The notes beneath the pieces were generated by a model that was given only the letters and a program-made list of their open reading frames with translations, made no database searches and was not told where the DNA came from. From Cyanidiococcus yangmingshanensis (Eukaryota; Rhodophyta; Bangiophyceae; Cyanidiales; Cyanidiaceae), in assembly GCA_013995675.1 (NCBI GenBank), contig VWRR01000017.1:124001-188000 (forward strand): DNA of 64,000 bases, written 5' to 3'. Every line of letters starts with the position of its first letter. Positions within the stretch are counted from its first letter, which is position 1. Of this stretch, positions 44,076 through 52,926 are shown piece after piece. Made by a program: the position numbers and the translations under genes.

Positions 44076-45446
44076 TTTCGAATGCCCAAGGAAACGACTA
44101 TCGAATGCTTCCTTGATAGCCGCCTCAGGTTTGGGATCTTGGGTCAGGACCGCAACACCAGCGCTGCAGCGACTGCGTAGGAGCGTGACCGCCGTCGAGG
44201 CCACTGCAGTACCCACCGAAGGTGATGCAGTCGTGCCGTAAACGCTCCAGAGGCGTCCAAAACGATGATGGAAGAGCGCATTGTTCTGACGCTATTGAAG
44301 ACTGGTCCACGGAGGCAACAGATAGGCGTTATATTCAGAGGAAGCTTTCGAGGAAATTTCGGTAAACGCATTGGAACGAGTTCCAGTAGCTGCCGTGAGA
44401 AACGAATGGAACAAGGTTATAGTACCAGTAAAGCCATGACTCGGCCGTTTCCGAGCTAGCTTCAACGAGTTGATTGATGACTTTGCTTGAGTGCTCTCCA
44501 GTTGCGGGAGCTATGGTCCCTGCTTCTATCGCCGTGCACCTCAGAACGAGGTATGATCGACTGTAGGTCAGCAGCGCTTATGGCTCTCCTGGCCGTATCT
44601 CGCTCTTGGCGAGGTACGCCAGCTAGAATCTATTATCTCAGTTGGGAAAATCACAGCGCGGATAACATAGGAATGATTAACAAGTTGGAGACTGGACACT
44701 GAGCGCAGGGCGCTGAGTGCGGCTAGCGACGACTTGGAATTCAGACGTACGTCGCGAGTACTAGCTCCGAGGCAACCAAACACCTTTCTGCTCGCTCTGG
44801 CTTCGGGTGACTGGCGCCCATGTCGGCAAGCAAGATACATATTGCTAGGATCAGCGGCATCAAAAGGTGTCTGGATGCAAAGCGTATACTCAAGTCAGGG
44901 TTCGTTTGATGGCTGTCGCTCGGTGTACAGCGGATCGAAACAGACTCGACGAGTGCGTCAAGGCGCTAGGACGTCTTGACCCTGCTGGTTTACTTGACCA
45001 CAATCATGGATGATGGGCAGGCTGGTCCACCATCTATATTCCGGCACCCTTCAGGACAAGATATATGTAAACACTGCCATGCTCGATGTATGGGTAGCGT
45101 AATCCTAGAAAGGATGACCTGGAATGGATGCAGATCAGGGTTGCGAACGATTCCTGCACCAACCGCTATCTTCAGTTGCAGGTATACAAACTCGAGACTC
45201 CTTTGTTCATCGATCATCGCAAGTCGCATACTTCCTTCCACGACTGCAGTACGTTGGGAAGAGAAGGGAGTCAGCCGCTCGCAAGTTTGCGGTACATACC
45301 CGGTCGTTCTATGACATATCGAGTCGACTGAGGGCGTGCTCGTTCTAGATGTTCATTGCTGTTCTTCGGGGTGCTTGACGACGACCAAGCGTTCATCTCT
45401 AGCGGCTCTGTGTTTGATTTCTGGGGCTATTTTCATATCATAACAA
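44076..45446. other. Spacer of 1.4 kb without recognised gene
   Basis: I see only short, overlapping frames with no motif. It should contain the GCL promoter next to 44075. Confidence 0.4.
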
Positions 45447-45926
45447 ATGTTCACGACTAATTTCGCGTTACTGAAGCGTTCAGCGCCCCAAAAGTGCAGT
45501 TTCTTAGCTCCGGTTTGTTGGTTGAAACGAGCTCCTGCGGTTCGCAAGCCACAAGGGTGCAAGCGCGCCACCGTGAAACGTGGGAAACTCGTGCAAAGCA
45601 TGCTAAAAATGCATCTCTCAAATCAATGGGACCGAGTTTTGACCTACAGTGGGCTCACTAGCTGGTGTCTCGCTCAGGAAGGCACCGATCCAACCGACAG
45701 GACGCTCTTCATGCGGATCTTCTTCGGTGGCATCGCGATCGTTTTTTTCGGAATCCTCTTCACGACAATCACGGGCCGGATGGTCTCCAAGGTGGACCAA
45801 GATCCCTCAACACGAGCACTGCTTGATGATATCCTCGATACACCGCGTGAACGTCGAGCGACCGGTAAGCGACGAATGTCGCCGAGCGAGACCACTGCCC
45901 CTGACCCGAACCGAAAACCGGAATAA
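45447..45926 (+). CDS. Single-pass membrane protein, possibly plastid-targeted
   Basis: ATG 45447 gives 159 residues. The N-terminal 50-60 residues are basic, with Ala, Arg and Lys and few acidic residues (MFTTNFALLKRSAPQ), resembling an organelle targeting peptide. One clear membrane span follows (FMRIFFGGIAIVFFGILFT, about residues 90-110), then a charged C-terminal tail with KVDQDPSTRALLDDIL and a basic, Pro-rich end. I do not recognise the family. A small thylakoid or envelope protein is possible, but this is inference. Confidence 0.6.
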   Translation: MFTTNFALLKRSAPQKCSFLAPVCWLKRAPAVRKPQGCKRATVKRGKLVQSMLKMHLSNQWDRVLTYSGLTSWCLAQEGTDPTDRTLFMRIFFGGIAIVFFGILFTTITGRMVSKVDQDPSTRALLDDILDTPRERRATGKRRMSPSETTAPDPNRKPE

Positions 45927-46611
45927 GCTGCTGCTGTTGCGCGTTGAATGGTTTCATCGATCATGAATGCTTCCTGGCCGTTGCTTCAAGCGGTTTTGAA
46001 AGAGCAGTCTCGATCGTTGAGGCCAATAGAGTCTCGCTAGCTAGCGGTTGGAGCAGCTCAACCGTGTCGGTCCATGAACGAAGCAGCGCTGGGCGGTTCG
46101 CGCTTTCGTGCGGCATTCATGAGCGACATGTTCATTTTTATCAAGTCCGCCAAGCGTTCATGTAGTGATCGAGAGAGATCGCTCTGGAGCGATTCAACAC
46201 GAGCACGGTATGAAGCGGATCACGTTCGTAGACTGCTGCGCTTTACTCACTCGCGGTAGATACATATTCGATTTCCATTCGTTTTCCCACCGAGGCCCAA
46301 GCCCCATTTTGCTTGCATCTCATCAGAGCATCGCCTTGCTCCTCTTCGCCGTCTTCCGGTAACCAAATGATCCTGGCGACTCGCAGAAGAGCGCGCTCCA
46401 GAGATCAACTGGACCTACGTTCTCGTGGAATAGGAACGTGCTTGCGCTCGCTCCCGTGCAAGAACGCATTCGATCCGTCATGGCAACGAACGCTCATGGA
46501 TGTGCTCGCCAGGGACAGCAGTGCATCGAGCCTAGTGAGAATGCTGGCGATAGACCCAGCCTCGAGACTTGGGTCAGGTGCCCACAGCCATGGGGGCGCT
46601 TGCTGGCACAA
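45927..46611. other. Convergent spacer with a palindrome
   Basis: This spacer lies between the one-TM protein gene and the 3' end of the FMO gene. The word CTCGCTAGCTAGCG at 46033-46046 contains a perfect 12-bp palindrome and is shared with a site at 60053-60066. No gene is seen. Confidence 0.5.
46033..46046. repeat. Palindromic word CTCGCTAGCTAGCG, copy 1
   Basis: CGCTAGCTAGCG is a perfect palindrome (46035-46046). It lies about 110 bases after the stop of the one-TM protein gene. The same 14-base word occurs after the stop of the basic-protein gene at 60053. Confidence 0.55.
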
Positions 46612-48192
46612 TCAGAGCCCTGTCGAGTACTCTTCCGCTTCTTCCCCTGTCCTGGTTATCGTTCGCGATGGTGCGGCTCGCAGGCCATCATCAGGCGCAT
46701 TCATCGATGGGGACAGTCGAATCTGAACTTCCCAATCCTCTGGACCATCGCCAAAGACGCGGTATTCGCGAAAGCGATACTGTTTCGGATCAAGCTTCCT
46801 AAAAGTGCCAGTATCATTGTAGACGGACTGAATGGCAAGCGATGGTCCCTTGATACCGGCTGCATCAGCCAGCTGTCGGTTGTAGGCCCATTGTCGATCG
46901 CCCAGTCGGTGCAAATGTCTTGGTTGCTGGCCGAATCCCTGCTGAACACGCTTCTCCTCCGCGATGGCCGCCAGCATCGCGTCCACTCCAGGCAGCTTGA
47001 CACGTCCTTGAAAAACTGCCGCTATGTAGTGTGCTTGATACTCAAAAAGAGGAAACGGAGCGACCGAGAATGGTATACCGATGAGTGGTAGCGTCCATTT
47101 GAAGACAGGAATGAGGTGATGATAGAGCGGCTCTACGACTCGACCCTGATGGGTAATCAGCACACCGGATTGGCTCGTCAAGAAAGGAAAAACGTAACGG
47201 TAACCGGTACAGAGCATGATCACATCGAGCTCCCGCAGAACAGTGCCATCAGCGAGAAGAACGCTTCGGGGGCCGATGACAGCACGTAGGCTCGGCACCT
47301 GAACGACACCATATCTTCCAGCTTGTGAGTCCGGCGGCATCTCTTTGACCGCGCGACCGGAGAGATACACTGGGGTTCTGGCATGCTGAGCGATATCGAT
47401 GCTAATGTCAACGCCGGAGGGGCCGGACCCCAGGCACAACACCCGTAGACCCTGGTACCTCGTCGGTTCGCGATAATAGTGGCTGTGACGCACGACTCCT
47501 GGACTGAATGTACCATCCGTGAGACCGGGAATGTATTCTGCGCTTTTCTCAGATTCAACAAAGGGTTCTGCAGGTATTTGTGGCGTCGTGTAGTGACCAT
47601 TGCAGACACAAACTGCATCGAATTCAAGCGAATGCGGACCCCCGTTCGATGCCGTGGCAAACGTAACGCGATAACGACTCCAGACGTCAGCGGATAGCGG
47701 CTCGACCGCCTGAACACGAGTTCCGAATCGTACATGTCGAATGAGATGGTGTGTTTCAGCATAGTCGACCAGATAGCGCTGAACTGCCCAATGGTCCATG
47801 AACGACGGCAGCTGATCCGGAAATGGGAAATCAGAAAACTGCATCACTTGCTTGGGAAGGTTCGTTCGCAAATTCGCATAGATTGACGATTGAACCAATG
47901 GTGCTGGTTCTGTTCCTGCTGTCGGGGTCAAGGACGGGGCTGGCGGTGACATCGACCGCTCAACAGGGCATTCGGTAGGTCGTTCGAGACCTGTACAACT
48001 TCCAGACGGTCGCGCAACGCGAGCTAGGTCCGGCTCTGCCAGGATGTCCTCGTAGACCCAGGTTCCACCAACAGCGTTACCTCCTTCGAAAACGATCACG
48101 TGGTAGCCGGCGTCTCGGAGGACGCGCAACGTCACCAAGCCAGCAGCACCAGCCCCGATGACAGCAATGGAGGCGCCTTCTTTGAGCGTCAT
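46612..48192 (-). CDS. Flavin-containing monooxygenase (FMO)
   Basis: FMOs oxygenate soft nucleophiles (N, S) using FAD and NADPH. ATG 48192 gives 526 residues. The FAD-binding motif VIGAGAAGLVTLRVL lies at residues about 10-25, and VGGTWVYED follows as in the family. NLRTNLPKQVMQFSDFPF and HVRFGTRVQAVEP match eukaryotic FMO. The FMO signature HSHYYREPTRYQG leads into the NADPH-binding VLCLGSGPSGVDI, and LDVIMLCTGYRYVFPFL is the later conserved segment. A Pro/Thr-rich insert (about residues 55-95) separates the FAD motif from the substrate region. There is no C-terminal membrane anchor, which suggests a soluble enzyme like plant and yeast FMOs. The frame is intact. Confidence 0.95.
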   Translation of the reverse strand: MTLKEGASIAVIGAGAAGLVTLRVLRDAGYHVIVFEGGNAVGGTWVYEDILAEPDLARVARPSGSCTGLERPTECPVERSMSPPAPSLTPTAGTEPAPLVQSSIYANLRTNLPKQVMQFSDFPFPDQLPSFMDHWAVQRYLVDYAETHHLIRHVRFGTRVQAVEPLSADVWSRYRVTFATASNGGPHSLEFDAVCVCNGHYTTPQIPAEPFVESEKSAEYIPGLTDGTFSPGVVRHSHYYREPTRYQGLRVLCLGSGPSGVDISIDIAQHARTPVYLSGRAVKEMPPDSQAGRYGVVQVPSLRAVIGPRSVLLADGTVLRELDVIMLCTGYRYVFPFLTSQSGVLITHQGRVVEPLYHHLIPVFKWTLPLIGIPFSVAPFPLFEYQAHYIAAVFQGRVKLPGVDAMLAAIAEEKRVQQGFGQQPRHLHRLGDRQWAYNRQLADAAGIKGPSLAIQSVYNDTGTFRKLDPKQYRFREYRVFGDGPEDWEVQIRLSPSMNAPDDGLRAAPSRTITRTGEEAEEYSTGL

Positions 48193-48630
48193 TCTCCTGC
48201 TCTGTTCAGTTTACGCTGCTCAAGTGCAACCCTTCAAAAGCGTCGCTGAATTGCCTCCAGACTCCGTTGAGCATGGAGCACTGCGCTGCCGGCCTGTCTG
48301 CAGGTGTTCGTGCCGGCCAATACGCAGGACCAGCTGGAGCACTAGCGCTTCCTCACGGAGAACTTCCTTGTACCGAGACCTTTATCTTCAATCCAAGCAC
48401 TCATTGAAACAGACCATTAAAGCAGGATAGCGATCAAGGTACAGTGGGTACCGATCATGCACGTTTTTTTGAAGAAGCTGGTGCGGAACTGTCTCCCCCG
48501 ACCGAACCCGCAGGCTCTGGGGCCGAACCAACAACATCGCCTACTCGTCTGGGTTTGCGTTGTCGCCCGGGGCCCACTTTTCGCCCGTTTATGGAGTCTG
48601 TGTCCAAGACGAGAGCGACGAACTTGGCTC

Positions 48631-49635
48631 ATGGAAATGAACGAGTTGACGTCAACCCCTAGGGCCATTGCGAGACGCTTGCGCAGTCAAGCAAAGCCGG
48701 CACTTGGACTGTACTGTCAGGTCTGTGAGCGACAGTTTCGCGACAAGCGGGCGTTCGACGCTCACCACGCTGGTCAGGAGCACAGGAAACGACGCTTCGC
48801 CCTTGGAGGCAGTGAGGCAGCGTGTCGTGCGATATTTTCCGAGCGCTTTATCTCCCAATTCCTTCTTGGACTTGCTCAGCTCAGTCGAAGTTCTCCGTTT
48901 GCTGACCAGCGGGTGCAGGCGCTACAGGTCTATTCGCACGTGATCCAGGACCCCAAGCACGTGCGTTTACACGCAACTCGTTGGCACAGTTTGCGACACT
49001 TTTTGAAGTGGTTGCTTGTCCAACAGGCAGATCGAGTTGTGCTGGTCTCGAACGGTTCCGCTGAGTCCGACGCTGGAACCGCTACGTTTATGCAGCCCGA
49101 ACGGGTTTGGCTGGCGCTGGTTCCGACCACCGCGAAAGCGGAAAACTCGAGGAGTAACCTTGCTGTCGGGTCAAACGCAAGTATTCTGGATACACAGGAG
49201 AGACGCTTGGACGTTTCGACGAATTGGCGACTCGCGAACCACTCTATGCCCGATGAAGCCGTGGCGAGCCAGGCACCGATCACGAGCACAGGAAAAAATA
49301 TCCAAGAGATTGAGCGGTTGGTCCATAGCCTAACACCCTGGAATCCTCATGCGCTGAGAAGAAAAGCATCCATAGAGACAAACACACCAGCGGCAGATGA
49401 GCTGCAGCAGCTGCATCCCTCGTGGATACCTCGCTTTCAACCAGGTGATTTGGTTCGGATTCGGAACGAGACGCTCATCCAAGGACAGTTACAGGGGCGC
49501 CTAGGCGTTGTCTTGAGTCGAGCACCAATCATGCGTGGGTGTGTGCTCGACGTGCAGGTCTCCCTGCAGCCCGAGGAACATACGGTCTATGTTCTTCGTA
49601 TCGACCAGAACGACCTGGAGTTTGCGAATTCATGA
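48631..49635 (+). CDS. KIN17-like DNA/RNA-binding protein
   Basis: KIN17 is a nuclear protein tied to replication, the UV response and pre-mRNA processing. ATG 48631 (or 48637) starts close to the conserved TPRAIARRLRSQ. The C2H2 finger is complete: LYCQVCERQFRDKRAFDAH with the second His pair in HAGQEH. The winged helix follows, including FSERFISQFLLGL, HVIQDPKHVRLHATRW and LRHFLKWLL. The C-terminus carries a KOW-like region (FQPGDLVRIRNETL, GRLGVVLSRAP). At 334 residues it is a little shorter than human KIN (393) and lacks its long charged linker. The long upstream frame was not used because the family start fits 48631. It is divergent from FMO, 438 bases away. Confidence 0.87.
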   Translation: MEMNELTSTPRAIARRLRSQAKPALGLYCQVCERQFRDKRAFDAHHAGQEHRKRRFALGGSEAACRAIFSERFISQFLLGLAQLSRSSPFADQRVQALQVYSHVIQDPKHVRLHATRWHSLRHFLKWLLVQQADRVVLVSNGSAESDAGTATFMQPERVWLALVPTTAKAENSRSNLAVGSNASILDTQERRLDVSTNWRLANHSMPDEAVASQAPITSTGKNIQEIERLVHSLTPWNPHALRRKASIETNTPAADELQQLHPSWIPRFQPGDLVRIRNETLIQGQLQGRLGVVLSRAPIMRGCVLDVQVSLQPEEHTVYVLRIDQNDLEFANS

Positions 49636-50805
49636 GCGCGGGCCACAAACGTTCCCCACGTTTGGTGTGGATGCATCCGCGGGTACGCTCAAGCGACTTG
49701 ATCGTTACGTAACGGAAGGCACAACCGCAGAACGCTAGGAATCTAAATGATGCCAGAGCGAGGCGTACCGCCCCTCGTAGCGCTCTATTTGATGGAGCGG
49801 TATCGAGCATTCTGAACGAATCGAATGTAACGACATGCAATCGGTTTTTGCAACGCGATTCAACTCGGTCGGAGAAGCGTATGCTTGGATGTCTGTTCCG
49901 AACTCGCTCAAGTGGTGCATTGTGAATGCACGCTCCATGCCCGAGCATGAGGTAAAGAACCTGGGACCGTATCCGATTGGTACGGAGCGGCTCGAGTCCA
50001 TCCCATTCCGCGGTTTTCGGTATCGCTGCGGTGGACGAATGTCCCTCGGAAACGGCCCGGAGGTAGAGGAAGCGACTCTGAGCATGGGCGACCCATTTTG
50101 TGATTCATTCGAGTTCGTATGCTGTACAAAGGGTAGGTTTTACGCTCGTGAGACGCTGATCTTCACTGCGGGGCTCTTTCGCTACCTCGAGCCAACATCC
50201 CCGGTCGATACGGGTTCGTTTCGGTGTGGTTTCGGCTCGTGCTTCGTCCATTCTGTCGGAATCACCGACTCGTGCGTGGCAGTCGGACTGAGACGCATCC
50301 ACAAGCGACTGGTCAATGGGCAGCAGGACTGAGCCTTTCGAACGATCGCGGGTCGTCTTCTCCAGCGTTTCGACTGTATTCGCCGCCGCACTTGCTGCTG
50401 CAAAACACTGCGCTACGGTTCTTTTCGATGTCTAAACAAGACGATAACACCCGTCCAATCCTGCTCGCGCCCATGAGGACGCTTCGGTTCGCGTCCTTCG
50501 CCATAGGCTTTCAATGCTGCAGAGAAATCCCGAACCAGTCCATGGGCGCTGCTCATGACACTCGTTCCAGATCAGCGGGAAAAGGCGGGAAGAGGGGTTC
50601 AGATACGCCTTCTCTGAATGATTCGGCTGTTCTGCGCAAAGATCCCATTCATTGGGAGGACTCCGTCCAAATGCTGCCTCGGGCAATGGCCAGTCACAAA
50701 TATCGGCTGATACGCGCATTCCCCTAAAATCGCTCCTTGCTGGCCTAACCAACGGTTTGCATCACGATCAAGGACCCGCTACTGCAACCAACGACCGCGG
50801 GGACA
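49636..50805. other. Spacer with one doubtful ORF
   Basis: A 165-residue plus-strand frame from ATG 49835 to 50332 is Cys- and Phe-containing and protein-like (SFEFVCCTKGRFYARETL) but unrecognised. It may be a small gene. No other feature is seen. Confidence 0.35.
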
Positions 50806-51410
50806 CTATTCAAGAGACTTCTGCGCAATTCGTCGCACTCGCCGCTTGTAGTCCGCATAGTCCATCGAGAACAAATGCGCTGCCTCAGGGTTCGCTGGTG
50901 AATTCGGATTCGGATCAGTCAAGAGGCTCCGAATAGCAATGAGAATACTTGAAACACTGTATGCAGCGGACCAGTTCTCACTGAGAAGGGACAGACACAC
51001 GTTACCGTCGTGGTAGACGTTGGGGTGAAATATCTCACAGGTAAATCGAACTCGGGGTGGCTTTTCCGGATACTGGTCCGGAAACGTCAGTTTGAGCGTA
51101 AGTACTGCATTCTCCCATTCACTCTCTTCTGGGCCGATAATGGTCGCGCCCCATGTATACAAGTCTACAGTTCAACCGAGCGTCGTGAGGTTAGTTTCGT
51201 GTTCAATATTCGCGCGTCCGTTGCTATCTCCTCCAAGGTTCGCCAGCCTTCAAACTTACTATCTTCGCAGTACGGAGACGCAGAGCATCCCTCTGGTGGG
51301 TCTTGCTGCATATCCCTCAGGTCTGCAAGCAGCCGAAGCCGTGACGTTCGAGCCGTCGTCCCCACCTGGTTGCCGCGCATGGCGGCGTTACCAGCTCCAG
51401 ACGCTGACAT
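50806..51410 (-). CDS. RAD6: Ubiquitin-conjugating enzyme E2, Rad6/UBE2A type, two exons
   Basis: Rad6 charges ubiquitin for PCNA (lesion bypass) and histone H2B. Exon 1 runs from ATG 51410 to 51260; exon 2 from 51164 to 50806. Joined, they give 169 residues with the Rad6 core: RLRLLADLRDMQQDPPEG, YCEDNLYTWGATIIGP across the splice, YPEKPPRVRF, FHPNVYHDGNVCL with the catalytic Cys, SVSSILIAIRSLL and DPNPNSPANPEAA. The C-terminus ends like Rad6, without an acidic tail. The second Met (51380) fits the family start better, so the first 10 residues may not be used. SLLSENWSAAYS is slightly diverged from the usual DILQNRWSPTYD. Confidence 0.92.
51165..51259 (-). other. Spliceosomal intron of the Rad6 gene, 95 bases
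   Basis: The 5' end is GTAAGT (51259-51254), there is a perfect ACTAAC branch site at 51195-51190, and the 3' end is TGTAG at 51165, about 26 bases after the branch. Removing it joins the codon A|AC (Asn) and restores the conserved Rad6 reading YCEDNLYTWG. All three signals and the homology agree. Confidence 0.92.
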
Positions 51411-52926
51411 GAGCCACTGACCACCTAGACGAGCTTCTCAAAAGTACTACCAAGATAATCGCTACTCTATACCGTGGAATTTTGTTCCTAGTTCAAAACA
51501 GCGGTTGAAGTGAAAAAGGTCAGGCACGAGCGCAGCACCAGGAGCACGAAACGACCGACCCGAGTTCGGAGGCAGCGCCGGTATGGAAGCCTCGTCGGGT
51601 GCGCTTGCCCTACCTGAACACCTCTTGTCTGTTCGTTTGGGGAGCCTGGATGACACTTCAGTCGCGGGATTGTATTCATGGTAGACCATACTTTGGTAAT
51701 GTTTGCCGCTAGATCACGGACAGCGTCCATTATTCGAATCTTGTGAGGGAAAGAGGGCGTGCTCACTGTTTGCGAATAGACTCGAGGACTCGCTGGTTGC
51801 GCTGCGTGTGGGAGTAGACTCGTGCGAGGTGGTGTCCAACCCAAGTGGGTCATGCATCGAAGTGGTCTCTATTGATGTGAACATGTGTTTATAAAGTTTC
51901 TCCTGATCAACGAACAACTTCGGTTGAGAGGAAATTGGTGGAGGCGCTTCCTTCAAGGTAGCACGCGCTCACGCTGATCCAGTCTCTAGGCAACGAAACG
52001 GATCTAGGACGTTGCCGTTATTCACGTGAGCGTGTATGTCAAGACAACGATGCCATAACGTGTACATGGATGGGTTTTCTTTGCACATTCTGATGCGCTC
52101 ACCAAGAACTCTACGTCGAGTGCTTGCGACCTGCGTGAACGCAAGCTAGCGCATCAGTTGTCGAGGCCGTTCGCGGACAAGACGCAGAGGAGCACTCGTA
52201 AGACGTACTCCAGCTTACCCATGGTAAATGGGGTCTATCTCTGGCTGGTCGATAAATTTTACATCCATGGGGCGACGCGATCTATGCCCCATGATTGGAT
52301 TGTATCAACGGATCATTCATCCAATAGCCAGAAGTTTTCATTCTGTGAAAACGAAGGTTAAGATACTCGACTCGATGAAAGATGAGCCAGGTGAGCCGAA
52401 TTCATTCGAAGTGCTCGCGTGCGATTCTTGTGCTTCATGGGTTCCTCCTTTTTTGATCAGCGTCTCCACAACGCAGCACCCCATAAAGCGTCCCCATTTC
52501 GCTGCGCAACATGCTTTTGCGTTCGCCCTCGAGAACAACCAAACGGTGGCATCGTATCCTGCAACCGACCGAGGACAGAGAGACGGCGACGCCGTCTGAA
52601 GTATCCCTGATCTCAAGCCGAACGGTTCGTGTCGCCGTTCAGTCTTCATCGACACTTGTTTTTCTTCTAGCCTGAGGAGTCGAGTCCCAGCTCCACAACG
52701 GAAAAGAAAACGAGAAGCATGGGTCGAACCATAGGCGTACGAAATAAGTATCAGCTTCGACCGAGACACGTGGAGGCCGCGGGGTACGCATTGGCCAAAC
52801 GCGAACGCCACCACGCGCCTGTGGCGTCACCGGTGCTCTGCATGAGGGCATTTCCCAGGTGTCGTGGTGATCGACCACCAGTATCTTTGGTGTCCGTTTC
52901 TTGGACCGGTTCTCTCTTCTAGAGCC
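51411..52926. other. Spacer of 1.5 kb between Rad6 and UvrB
   Basis: This is the shared upstream region of two divergent repair genes. Several frames are open but none is supported. The frame of UvrB itself is open upstream to about 52864 without an ATG. Confidence 0.45.

Noticed and set aside
48457-48630. Upstream extension of the KIN17-like frame as a targeting peptide
   Set aside because: The family starts a few residues before the conserved basic helix, which fits ATG 48631 or 48637, and KIN17 is nuclear.
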